NCBI GenBank assembly: GCA_012727835.1
Contig: JAAYGE010000248.1
Span: 1 to 7,909 of the forward strand
Direction of reading: 5' to 3'
Source: Bacillota bacterium
GTDB taxonomy: Bacteria > Bacillota_H > UBA994 > UBA5500
DNA: 7,909 bases
Shown here: positions 1 through 5,749 of the stretch, in pieces
Position numbering within the stretch: position 1 is the first letter of the stretch
Layout: the number at the start of each line of letters is the position of its first letter
The notes under the pieces: generated by a model
Databases searched by the model: none
Told to the model about the DNA's origin: nothing
The model's input: the letters and a program-made list of their open reading frames with translations, nothing else
Position numbers and translations under genes: made by a program

Positions 1-336
1 CTGTTTGGCGGTTTGCGCCGCAATACGACCAAAGTCCTTAGGCGTTACCTCTCGCAATACAATATCATTTAACTCATAATTAGGATTAATTTTCTTAGCG
101 TCAGCTAAGCTAATTTCCAGTAACGGGTCTTGCGCCTCTTCCACAACCTTCAGCTGTGAATAAACATGAATCTCACCCGTGGTGCGGTCGATGTCTATTC
201 TAACGTTTTGGGCGGTGCCAAAATTACGTCTATATGCCGAACTAAGGGCGGCCTCTATTGCCTCAAACAGTACAGCTTCCTCGATACCCCGCTCTTCTGC
301 TAAATCTTGGATTGCTTGAATGAAATCCACATTCAT
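1..336 (-). CDS. nusA: Transcription termination/antitermination factor NusA, N-terminal part (3' end beyond the window)
   Basis: NusA binds RNA polymerase and modulates pausing, intrinsic termination and antitermination. The 112 codons present encode the N-terminal polymerase-binding domain. They begin MNVDFIQAIQDLAEERGIEE, contain the family-typical AIEAALSSAYRRNFG block (about residues 27-41), and end in the conserved VTPKDFGRIAAQTAKQ segment that precedes the S1 domain. The S1 and KH domains lie outside the window. The ATG at 336 is chosen because an AGGAGGA ribosome binding site lies 9 nt upstream. A second ATG at 340 is out of frame. The gene follows rimP with a 14-nt gap, the standard rimP-nusA arrangement, and the two are presumably co-transcribed from the promoter near 905-933. 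Identity rests on direct recognition of the N-terminal sequence. Confidence 0.96.
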   Translation of the reverse strand, partial: MNVDFIQAIQDLAEERGIEEAVLFEAIEAALSSAYRRNFGTAQNVRIDIDRTTGEIHVYSQLKVVEEAQDPLLEISLADAKKINPNYELNDIVLREVTPKDFGRIAAQTAKQ

Positions 337-345
337 GCATAACAG

Positions 346-352
346 TCCTCCT
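346..352 (-). promoter_or_regulatory. nusA ribosome binding site overlapping the rimP stop codon
   Basis: On the minus strand the sequence AGGAGGA lies 9 nt before the nusA ATG at 336. It overlaps the rimP TAG stop (353-351) by two bases. Ribosomes finishing rimP therefore stop on top of the nusA initiation region, which suggests translational coupling of the two proteins. The site is seen directly; coupling is inferred. Confidence 0.85.
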
Positions 353-824
353 AAAGCTTTATTGCTAACCGTGCCTTCGTAATCTGGTCCATCGGGATAT
401 GTATTACTCCGGCATCCTCCAGCTCCAATTTTACTGCAGCATCATCGGCCAGACCGCGCAGATAACCGTATACCTGAGTACCACCAACCTCTGGTATGGG
501 CTCCCGCGTAATAATCAGCGCATAACGGCCCGCAAAACGCTCAAAGTCTTTAGCACCTTTTAGTCGTCTTTCAGCCCCCGGTGATGATACTTCCAACACA
601 TAACTGCCAGCAACCAGCTCGCTCTCATCCAATAGGGCACCAATTTGCCGGGATAAGGTCTGACAATCATCGAGCAAGACTCCACCCGGCTTATCTACGA
701 AAACTGTGAGCGTACGCCGGTTGTAAGACGACCCCCAGATCACTTCAATGAGCTCATAACCACCGGCCTTTACAATTGGCTCAATAGCCGCAGTAATTGC
801 TTCCAAACTATGCGAACCTTTCAC
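351..824 (-). CDS. rimP: Ribosome maturation factor RimP
   Basis: RimP assists assembly of the 30S ribosomal subunit. The 157-residue product has the expected length (about 150-155 in the family). It carries the hallmark motif YVLEVSSPGAERRLK at residues 75-89 and an N-terminal domain with LTVFVDKPGGVLLDDC around residues 39-54, which resembles the usual (V/I)FIDK..G...DDC pattern. The start is taken as GTG at 824: AAGGGGG lies 8 nt upstream, and the family homology begins only here. An in-frame ATG at 923 would add 33 residues of unrelated sequence and would read through the predicted hairpin and promoter, so it is rejected. rimP is first in a transcript with nusA, and its own promoter and hairpin leader precede it. 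Confidence 0.95.
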   Translation of the reverse strand: MKGSHSLEAITAAIEPIVKAGGYELIEVIWGSSYNRRTLTVFVDKPGGVLLDDCQTLSRQIGALLDESELVAGSYVLEVSSPGAERRLKGAKDFERFAGRYALIITREPIPEVGGTQVYGYLRGLADDAAVKLELEDAGVIHIPMDQITKARLAIKL

Positions 825-832
825 TAGGAAAG

Positions 833-839
833 CCCCCTT
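833..839 (-). promoter_or_regulatory. rimP ribosome binding site supporting a GTG start
   Basis: AAGGGGG on the minus strand lies 8 nt before the GTG at 824. It is a purine-rich but imperfect match to AGGAGG. It decides the start codon, because no comparable site precedes the in-frame ATG at 923. Confidence 0.7.
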
Positions 840-869
840 GTTTGAGACAATATTTAGCAATTGACAAAT

Positions 870-897
870 GCAGAGAGTGGGAAACCCCACTCTCTGC
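870..897 (-). promoter_or_regulatory. 5'-terminal hairpin in the rimP-nusA leader
   Basis: This is a perfect 12-bp inverted repeat. On the minus strand GCAGAGAGTGGG is followed by the 4-nt loop GTTT and then CCCACTCTCTGC. The predicted transcription start (about 898, from the -10 box at 910-905) places the stem at the very 5' end of the mRNA, so that the transcript would begin with G and run straight into the helix. What follows on the minus strand (ATTTGTCAATTG) is not a proper U-tract, so a simple intrinsic terminator is unlikely. Candidate roles are mRNA protection, attenuation, or feedback by NusA or RimP. The stem is seen in the sequence; the role is inferred. Confidence 0.75.
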
Positions 898-904
898 CAG
901 CAAC

Positions 905-933
905 ATTCTACCATACTACCCAACCAGCTGCAA
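905..933 (-). promoter_or_regulatory. Sigma-A-type promoter for rimP-nusA
   Basis: On the minus strand a -35 box TTGCAG (933-928) is separated by exactly 17 bp from a -10 box TAGAAT (910-905). The -10 box is preceded by TGG, an extended -10 element. The -35 box matches the TTGACA consensus at 4 of 6 positions and the -10 box matches TATAAT at 5 of 6. The predicted start is near 898, giving a leader of about 74 nt before the rimP GTG. The promoter lies just after the glycosyltransferase stop codon, so rimP-nusA can be expressed separately from the upstream isoprenoid genes. Confidence 0.75.
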
Positions 934-943
934 GCTTCCAGCT
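926..943. repeat. 18-bp near-perfect palindrome overlapping the rimP -35 box
   Basis: The plus strand reads AGCTGCAAGCTTCCAGCT. The two 9-bp halves are complementary at 8 of 9 positions, with the single mismatch at the fourth pair from the centre. It sits directly on and upstream of the -35 box TTGCAG and 13 bp after the glycosyltransferase stop codon. It could be an operator for a dimeric regulator or the 3' hairpin of the upstream transcript. No U-tract follows on the minus strand, which argues against a canonical terminator. The function is unknown. Confidence 0.45.
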
Positions 944-955
944 ACTGAACAGTGA

Positions 956-1582
956 CTATTGTGCTAAAGTACGCACAATATCCCAATACATCCTTAGGCG
1001 CCGGGAAATACCATTTATCAGGCCGAATTTTTCTTCCTTCATCACTTGGGAAACATCATGGAGGATTACTTCCTTGTAAGGCACACCATGGGTCTTCACA
1101 TAACGAGTAAGGGCAACTTCCACTCCAAATCCCATTTCTTCCATGTTAGGGAGCTCTTGCAATACCTGTCGCCGCACCGCCCGTTGCCCGGTAAGAAAAG
1201 GGGTTAGTTTTTGGGCCAGATCGGTAGTACGGCGGCCCCCCTCGAAAATACCCAGGGTCATGTCTACTTCACCTTCCAATACGGGAAGAACTAAAGAGTC
1301 CACGTGAACAGTCTTAATTCCGATTAGATCCGCATCCAGAAAGACAATAATATCACTGGCAGTAGACTGGAGCCCCACCTGCAATGCGGCCCCTTTGCCC
1401 CGGTTGTTGCCCATCTCAATAACGGTGGCCCCCGCATCCCTGGCTATTTGGCTTGTCCGGTCGCATGATCCATCATTAACAACAAAAACCTCATTAACAT
1501 AACGAGAGCCTTTGGCCGCTGTTACACTGTTACCAACGGTTTTTTCTTCATTGTATGCGGGTATAATGGCGATAGTACGCAT
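956..1582 (-). CDS. Family 2 glycosyltransferase (GT-A fold), acceptor unknown
   Basis: The 208-residue protein is a compact GT2 enzyme, expected to transfer a sugar from a nucleotide-sugar donor. Visible motifs are the N-terminal IIPAYNEEKT (residues 6-15), VVNDGSCDRT (34-43) for nucleotide binding, NRGKGAAL (60-67), the metal-binding DAD in VFLDADL (80-86), and TGQRAVRR (131-138) followed by GFGVEVALT (151-159), a region resembling glucosyl-3-phosphoglycerate synthase and polyprenyl-phosphate transferases. No transmembrane segment or signal peptide is evident, so it is probably cytosolic or peripheral. The start ATG at 1582 has a GGGGGG ribosome binding site 8 nt upstream, and only 17 nt separate it from the ispG stop, indicating co-transcription. 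The setting beside lipid-carrier genes hints at a polyprenyl-linked or wall-related acceptor, but donor and acceptor cannot be read from the sequence. Confidence 0.88.
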   Translation of the reverse strand: MRTIAIIPAYNEEKTVGNSVTAAKGSRYVNEVFVVNDGSCDRTSQIARDAGATVIEMGNNRGKGAALQVGLQSTASDIIVFLDADLIGIKTVHVDSLVLPVLEGEVDMTLGIFEGGRRTTDLAQKLTPFLTGQRAVRRQVLQELPNMEEMGFGVEVALTRYVKTHGVPYKEVILHDVSQVMKEEKFGLINGISRRLRMYWDIVRTLAQ

Positions 1583-1599
1583 CTGAAATACCCCCCAGG

Positions 1600-2670
1600 T
1601 TATTCCTTTTTACTGTTAAGGAAACGGACTAATTCTTCATATAGGCGGTCTAAGGCTCGCTCGATGGGCACTGTTTCAGCAATTTGACCACCCATAAAGA
1701 GGAGAGCCTTACCCGGCCCCAAGGCTATACCTAGATCGGCTTCCCGGGCTTCACCCGGTCCGTTGACGGCGCAGCCCATGATAGCCACCCGGGCTTGTCC
1801 AGTTAAACCGGCCACCATCTGCTCAAACTGCTCCGCCAATCCGATCAGATCTTCCGGAGTGCGGGCGCAAGTGGGGCAAGCTGTAACACTGATCCCGGGG
1901 GGCCGCAAAGCTAGGGCACGAAGAATCTCCAGTCCTACCTTAACTTCCTCCACCGGGTCACAGGTTAACGAAACCCGAATTGTATCGCCGATACCCTCCG
2001 CCAAGAGGGTGCCAATGCCCACACAGGAGTGGATAGTACCTCGCCATTTGGTCCCCGCTTCCGTGACTCCCACATGTAACGGCCATTCCAGCTTACTGGC
2101 GGCCAAGCGATAGGCCTTGATGGTGGTTAGTACATCGCTAGACTTAAAGGAAAAAACAAGGCGGTTAAAATCGGCTGCCAAGAAACGGTCCAAATATTCG
2201 AGGCCGGCTTCGACCAAGGCTTCGGCGGTAGGTTTGCCGTATTTAGCCAGAATGTGTTTGGGGAGAGAACCGCTGTTCACGCCAACGCGAATGGCCGCAT
2301 CCCGTTCTTTGGCGGCAGCGATAATCGCTTCCACCCGCTCCCAGTTGCCGATGTTCCCCGGGTTAATGCGCACCTTACTAGCACCTTGATGCAAGGCACC
2401 GATAGCCAAACGATAGTCGAAATGCACATCGGCAATTAGTGGGCAGGGTGCCGCTTTGACGATTTGCCCAAAAGCACTCACCGCCTCCCTATTAGGCACC
2501 GACACTCGCACCAGATCGCAACCGGCTGCCACCAATTGCTCAATCTGCCGCAAGGTAGCCTTTGCGTCCCGGGTATCCGTATTCGTCATCGATTGTAGAG
2601 CCACCGGATTTCCGTTTCCTATGGTTACATTGCCAATGGCTACCGGACGTGTTCGATGTTCAGCCACCAT
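1600..2670 (-). CDS. ispG: 4-hydroxy-3-methylbut-2-en-1-yl diphosphate synthase (IspG/GcpE)
   Basis: IspG is the [4Fe-4S] enzyme of the MEP pathway that reduces methylerythritol cyclodiphosphate to HMBPP. The 356-residue product has the bacterial length and order: an N-terminal TIM-barrel (RPVAIGNVTIG near residue 8, ALQSMTNTDT at 24-33, VRINPGNIG at 100-108) and a C-terminal Fe-S domain. Cluster ligands are visible as Cys265 and Cys268 in ACPTCAR, Cys300 in MGCAVNGPGE, and Glu307. The family usually reads CPTCGR, so Ala269 is unusual, as are Cys216 and Cys237 in the HSCVGIG and SLTCDP segments. The ATG at 2670 is preceded by GAGGA about 5 nt upstream. The rseP stop is only 14 nt away and the glycosyltransferase follows after 17 nt, so these genes probably share a transcript. 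Confidence 0.96.
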   Translation of the reverse strand: MVAEHRTRPVAIGNVTIGNGNPVALQSMTNTDTRDAKATLRQIEQLVAAGCDLVRVSVPNREAVSAFGQIVKAAPCPLIADVHFDYRLAIGALHQGASKVRINPGNIGNWERVEAIIAAAKERDAAIRVGVNSGSLPKHILAKYGKPTAEALVEAGLEYLDRFLAADFNRLVFSFKSSDVLTTIKAYRLAASKLEWPLHVGVTEAGTKWRGTIHSCVGIGTLLAEGIGDTIRVSLTCDPVEEVKVGLEILRALALRPPGISVTACPTCARTPEDLIGLAEQFEQMVAGLTGQARVAIMGCAVNGPGEAREADLGIALGPGKALLFMGGQIAETVPIERALDRLYEELVRFLNSKKE

Positions 2671-2684
2671 AATCGTCCTCTTTT

Positions 2685-3710
2685 CTAGAAGATATTCAGC
2701 CGCTGTAGGTCCTTGAAAGTGATAAACACCATGAAAGTCATCAGTAATACAAAACCTAGAAAGTGCACAAAGTTTTCCTTTTCCGGTTCAATGGGCTTAC
2801 CCCGAATAGCTTCTATGGCAAAGAAGATAAGGCGACTTCCATCTAATGCGGGGATTGGTAAGAGGTTAAAAAGACCAAACTGAATGCTAATAATAGCTGC
2901 AAAGGTAAGCAGGTTAATGAGACCGGTAGCAGCCACCTCACCTACCATGACAATCAGTCCGATAGGCCCTGCACCCTCCGCCGGGATTTGCCCCGTTATC
3001 ATACTAACCAGCAGCGCAACTATTTGCTTGGTAAACCAAACGGTTTCTTGCCATCCCATATGGATGGAACCTAGGAAACCAAAACGCTCAATGCTCGGTC
3101 CGATACCGATTTGGGGGCGACCACTTTCTTCATCGGTACGGGGAGTTACTTCTATTGACAGTGCTTGCCCGTCTCGCTCCACCACAATGGATAGAGCCTG
3201 TTCGGGGCGGGCCACAATTTCTGTTTGCACATCTTGCCAACTTTCTACAGTAGATCCGTTAATACTGATTATCCTGTCCCCCGCCATTAATCCGGCGGCA
3301 GCTGCCGGCCATCCCTCTTGTACTGATCCTATCAAAGGGGCGGAAGAAGGAACTCCTACAAACATGAAGACGATAGCAAAGAGCAGTATGGCCACTAAAA
3401 AGTTGGCAAAAGGCCCAGCAACACTGACCATCGCGCGAGCATAAAGGGGCTTCTTATCATAGCGCCTATGCTCGGGAACGTAAGTTTCTTCCTCATCCTG
3501 TTCTTCTCCTGCCATGCGAGCAAACCCACCAATCGGTAGCAACCGCAATGTATATCGGGTCTCTCCAATTTGGCGTGACAATAGAACCGGCCCCATGCCG
3601 ACGGCGAATTCCAGCACCAAAATACCATTGGCTTTGGCCGCCAAAAAGTGCCCTAATTCATGGGCAATAATTAACACGCCGATAATGAGAATAGCAATCA
3701 AAATAGTCAT
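2685..3710 (-). CDS. rseP: Site-2 membrane zinc metalloprotease RseP/RasP, single PDZ domain
   Basis: This is an intramembrane protease of the S2P family (M50B), which in Bacillus cleaves anti-sigma factors and remnant signal peptides. Numbered from the ATG at 3710 (341 residues), the zinc motif HELGH lies at 17-21 within the first membrane helix. A membrane segment follows at about 96-120, a single PDZ domain at about 124-190 (with PAAAAGLMAGDRIISING), and C-terminal helices that carry NLLPIPALDG, whose Asp290 is the third zinc ligand. TTG at 3713 is also possible, but AGGTGAT is better spaced for the ATG. One PDZ domain is typical of Gram-positive members; E. coli has two. All catalytic residues are present. 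It is separated from dxr by a 90-nt gap and from ispG by 14 nt. Confidence 0.95.
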   Translation of the reverse strand: MTILIAILIIGVLIIAHELGHFLAAKANGILVLEFAVGMGPVLLSRQIGETRYTLRLLPIGGFARMAGEEQDEEETYVPEHRRYDKKPLYARAMVSVAGPFANFLVAILLFAIVFMFVGVPSSAPLIGSVQEGWPAAAAGLMAGDRIISINGSTVESWQDVQTEIVARPEQALSIVVERDGQALSIEVTPRTDEESGRPQIGIGPSIERFGFLGSIHMGWQETVWFTKQIVALLVSMITGQIPAEGAGPIGLIVMVGEVAATGLINLLTFAAIISIQFGLFNLLPIPALDGSRLIFFAIEAIRGKPIEPEKENFVHFLGFVLLMTFMVFITFKDLQRLNIF

Positions 3711-3800
3711 CAAATCACCTACCTATTGTGGGTTTTGCCAACTTTGCCCGCTCCTATGCAGATTGGCCCTATGATTCTAAATCTATGCATCGTTCCAGCC
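3711..3800. other. 90-nt gap between dxr and rseP with short repeated CTATG(CA) elements
   Basis: This is the longest untranslated gap between dxr and the glycosyltransferase. On the plus strand CTATGCA occurs at 3754-3760 and 3783-3789, and CTATG occurs at 3769-3773, giving steps of 15 and 14 nt. TTTGCC also occurs twice (3734-3739 and 3743-3748). A TAGAAT sequence on the minus strand (3779-3774) resembles a -10 box but has no acceptable -35 partner. No strong hairpin is seen. The rseP ribosome binding site AGGTGAT lies at the left end. Confidence 0.35.
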
Positions 3801-4931
3801 CTATTTGCCAATAAAATCCCATGTCTTCTCGCGGGCTTCCCGATCGATCATCAACACCATATCGATATCGGACACATTTATAACATTATGTTGGTCTAAA
3901 GCCTGCGCTACCAGCCGAGGAATATCCATAAAACCTATACGGGATGCCAAGAAGGCCTCTACAGCAACTTCATTGGCCGCATTGAGCACTATTGGGTAGC
4001 TACGCCCAGCCCGTCCCGCTTCCACGGCCAGCTTCAGGCAAGGAAAATCCTCCTGCCGTGGAGCAGCGAAGGTAAGTTTTCCGATTTGCTCTAGGCTAAG
4101 GCGCCCTACCGATGATACTACTCGTTCCGGATAGGTCAGGGCCACTTGTATCGGTAGTCGCATATCCGGCATTGAAAGGTGGGCTAATAAGGACCCATCA
4201 ACTAATTCCACTAGCGAATGGACAATGCTCTCCGGATGGATTACCACTTCTATGTTGTCGTAGGGGATGCCAAACAACCAATGGGCTTCTATTATCTCTA
4301 GTCCCTTATTCATCAGGGTAGCCGAATCAATAGTAATTTTCTTGCCCATTTTCCATGTGGGATGGGCCAAGGCCTCGGCCACTGTCACCCGATCAAGGCG
4401 AGAACGATCCCAATCGCGAAAAGGACCGCCCGAAGCGGTCAGTAGCAACCGCTGCACGTGATGGCTAGCCACCCCTTGTAAACACTGCCAAATGGCTGAA
4501 TGTTCGCTATCAATAGAGATAATTGTCGCACCGGCGGCAGTAGCAGCCTGCTGGATTAATTCCCCAGCGGTCACCAACGATTCCTTATTAGCCAGGGCCA
4601 CAGTAGCACCGCTCAAAACCGCATTCCAGGTTGGCAATAGGCCGGCTATGCCGGATATAGCGGCAATTACAATATCGGCACCATGCCAACGAGCAAAATG
4701 GGCGACCGCTTCCCTACCATAAGCCAACCGGGTGGACGTAGTTGCAGGCAAGGGGTCACCTTCCGCCAAGACGGCCCATTGGGGTCGGTATTTTCCTATC
4801 TGTTCGGCCAATAAATCCCTATTCTTGCCCGCCACCAGTCCAACTACGGACAGGCCCAGATGTTCTACCACCTCTAGGGCTTGCCTGCCCACCGAACCGG
4901 TGCTACCCAGCACTGCTACACGTTTGCTCAC
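3801..4931 (-). CDS. dxr: 1-deoxy-D-xylulose 5-phosphate reductoisomerase
   Basis: Dxr converts 1-deoxyxylulose 5-phosphate to 2-C-methylerythritol 4-phosphate with NADPH and a divalent metal, the committed MEP-pathway step. The 376-residue product matches the family length. It shows the Rossmann dinucleotide motif GSTGSVG (residues 9-15), ALANKES (113-119), the metal ligands Asp141 and Glu143 in DSEHSAIWQ, the substrate loop HPTWKMGKKI with His190, and SATLMNKGLEIIEA with Asn208, Lys209 and metal ligand Glu212. These correspond to Asp150, Glu152, His209 and Glu231 of the E. coli enzyme. The start is GTG at 4931, dictated by a strong GGAGGAGG site 7 nt upstream. The ATG at 4936 is out of frame and meets a stop two codons later. 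The gap from cdsA is 17 nt, indicating co-transcription. Confidence 0.97.
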   Translation of the reverse strand: MSKRVAVLGSTGSVGRQALEVVEHLGLSVVGLVAGKNRDLLAEQIGKYRPQWAVLAEGDPLPATTSTRLAYGREAVAHFARWHGADIVIAAISGIAGLLPTWNAVLSGATVALANKESLVTAGELIQQAATAAGATIISIDSEHSAIWQCLQGVASHHVQRLLLTASGGPFRDWDRSRLDRVTVAEALAHPTWKMGKKITIDSATLMNKGLEIIEAHWLFGIPYDNIEVVIHPESIVHSLVELVDGSLLAHLSMPDMRLPIQVALTYPERVVSSVGRLSLEQIGKLTFAAPRQEDFPCLKLAVEAGRAGRSYPIVLNAANEVAVEAFLASRIGFMDIPRLVAQALDQHNVINVSDIDMVLMIDREAREKTWDFIGK

Positions 4932-4938
4932 GCCATAG

Positions 4939-4946
4939 CCTCCTCC
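4939..4946 (-). promoter_or_regulatory. dxr ribosome binding site, with a start-stop mini-ORF overlapping the GTG start
   Basis: GGAGGAGG on the minus strand is a strong Shine-Dalgarno sequence located 7 nt before the GTG at 4931. Between the two, ATG GCG TGA (4936-4928) forms an out-of-frame two-codon reading frame that overlaps the GTG. That ATG is only 2 nt from the ribosome binding site, so it is probably too close for efficient use. The GTG is the only in-frame start that fits the family N-terminus MSKRVAVLGSTGS. Confidence 0.75.
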
Positions 4947-4948
4947 AA

Positions 4949-5749
4949 TTACAGCATAAACATTTCAAGAAAATAGTAGACAAAGGGGGTAGCAAAAAGG
5001 ACTGAATCGACCCGATCTAATAGACCACCGTGGCCTGGTAGAAATCGCCCCGAATCCTTTATTGCAAAGGAGCGCTTAAGAGCCGATTCAAAGAGGTCCC
5101 CTGCCTGGGCAAATATACCTACACCCAAACCAAAAGGAAGACCATATACCAGCAGCTGCTCCAATTCCAGATGGGGAAAAAGTAGGCGAAAAGCTACTGT
5201 AGCTATCAGCATACTGCCCAATAGTCCTCCCATCACCCCTTCAATTGACTTATTGGGGGAAATATGGGGCCAGGGCCTTCGCTTCCCCAAGGAACAGCCG
5301 GTAAAAAAGGCGAAGGAGTCATAGGACCAGACAGTAGCCAGCAACAAGACTATCCAGCGCCAACCGGAAGGCAAGTTACCCAGCTTTATCAAATGTAGTA
5401 TAGGGAAACCGAGGTAACAAAAAGAGGTTATCGCGTGGGTCACGGTTTGCCAGCGTTCTCTTTCGTAGCGCCAGAGCAAAGTGGCCAACAAAACCAATAT
5501 AGACATGGTCGAGGCTAGCAACACCCCCTGGGGCCAGCGCCAACCGATATAGATAAGCATTATTAATAATATATAACCTAGGCGACGGACTAAGCGATCC
5601 GATGCGGGTAACATCGCTTGCAGCTCGTGCCAAGCAATAAAAGACATAGCGGTCAGTAGAACTATATAGGGCCAACCACCCGCGTAGACGGCCCATAACA
5701 CTAGCGGTGCCGCAATTAAAGCACTACCTATCCTTTGCCATAACATCAT
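4949..5749 (-). CDS. cdsA: Phosphatidate cytidylyltransferase (CDP-diacylglycerol synthase)
   Basis: CdsA makes CDP-diacylglycerol from phosphatidic acid and CTP, the branch point for phosphatidylglycerol, cardiolipin and phosphatidylethanolamine. The 266-residue protein is very hydrophobic, with several membrane segments (for example about 8-38, 55-72, 78-93, 131-150, 174-192 and 250-265). The family signature near the C-terminus is complete, running from Ser222 to Asp248: SALKR, then KDSGR, then PGHGGLLDRVD. ISPNKSIEG (163-171) is also typical. In the FFTGCSLGK segment Cys152 replaces the Arg commonly found after Gly. The ATG at 5749 is preceded by GAGG 7 nt upstream and overlaps the uppS stop in an ATGA arrangement, implying translational coupling. 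A second ATG follows directly and could also serve. Confidence 0.95.
   Translation of the reverse strand: MMLWQRIGSALIAAPLVLWAVYAGGWPYIVLLTAMSFIAWHELQAMLPASDRLVRRLGYILLIMLIYIGWRWPQGVLLASTMSILVLLATLLWRYERERWQTVTHAITSFCYLGFPILHLIKLGNLPSGWRWIVLLLATVWSYDSFAFFTGCSLGKRRPWPHISPNKSIEGVMGGLLGSMLIATVAFRLLFPHLELEQLLVYGLPFGLGVGIFAQAGDLFESALKRSFAIKDSGRFLPGHGGLLDRVDSVLFATPFVYYFLEMFML

Noticed and set aside
351..923. Extended rimP reading frame starting at ATG 923
   Set aside because: The extra 33 residues have no family resemblance and are encoded by the promoter spacer, the hairpin and its loop; GTG at 824 has a ribosome binding site and fits the family length.
861..1079. 72-codon plus-strand frame across the rimP promoter region
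   Set aside because: It runs through the hairpin and the antisense of the glycosyltransferase end, with no ribosome binding site or similarity.
2884..3444. 186-codon plus-strand open frame opposite rseP
   Set aside because: It is antisense to an intact conserved gene, has no recognisable domain, and its residue pattern follows the rseP codons.
3774..3812. Possible promoter before rseP using TAGAAT as -10 box
   Set aside because: The nearest good -35 (TTGGCA) is 26 bp away, and at 18 bp only TAGGGC is available, which does not match consensus.
5376..5696. 106-codon minus-strand frame inside cdsA
   Set aside because: It lies entirely within the confidently identified cdsA gene in another frame, and has no domain or ribosome binding site of note.
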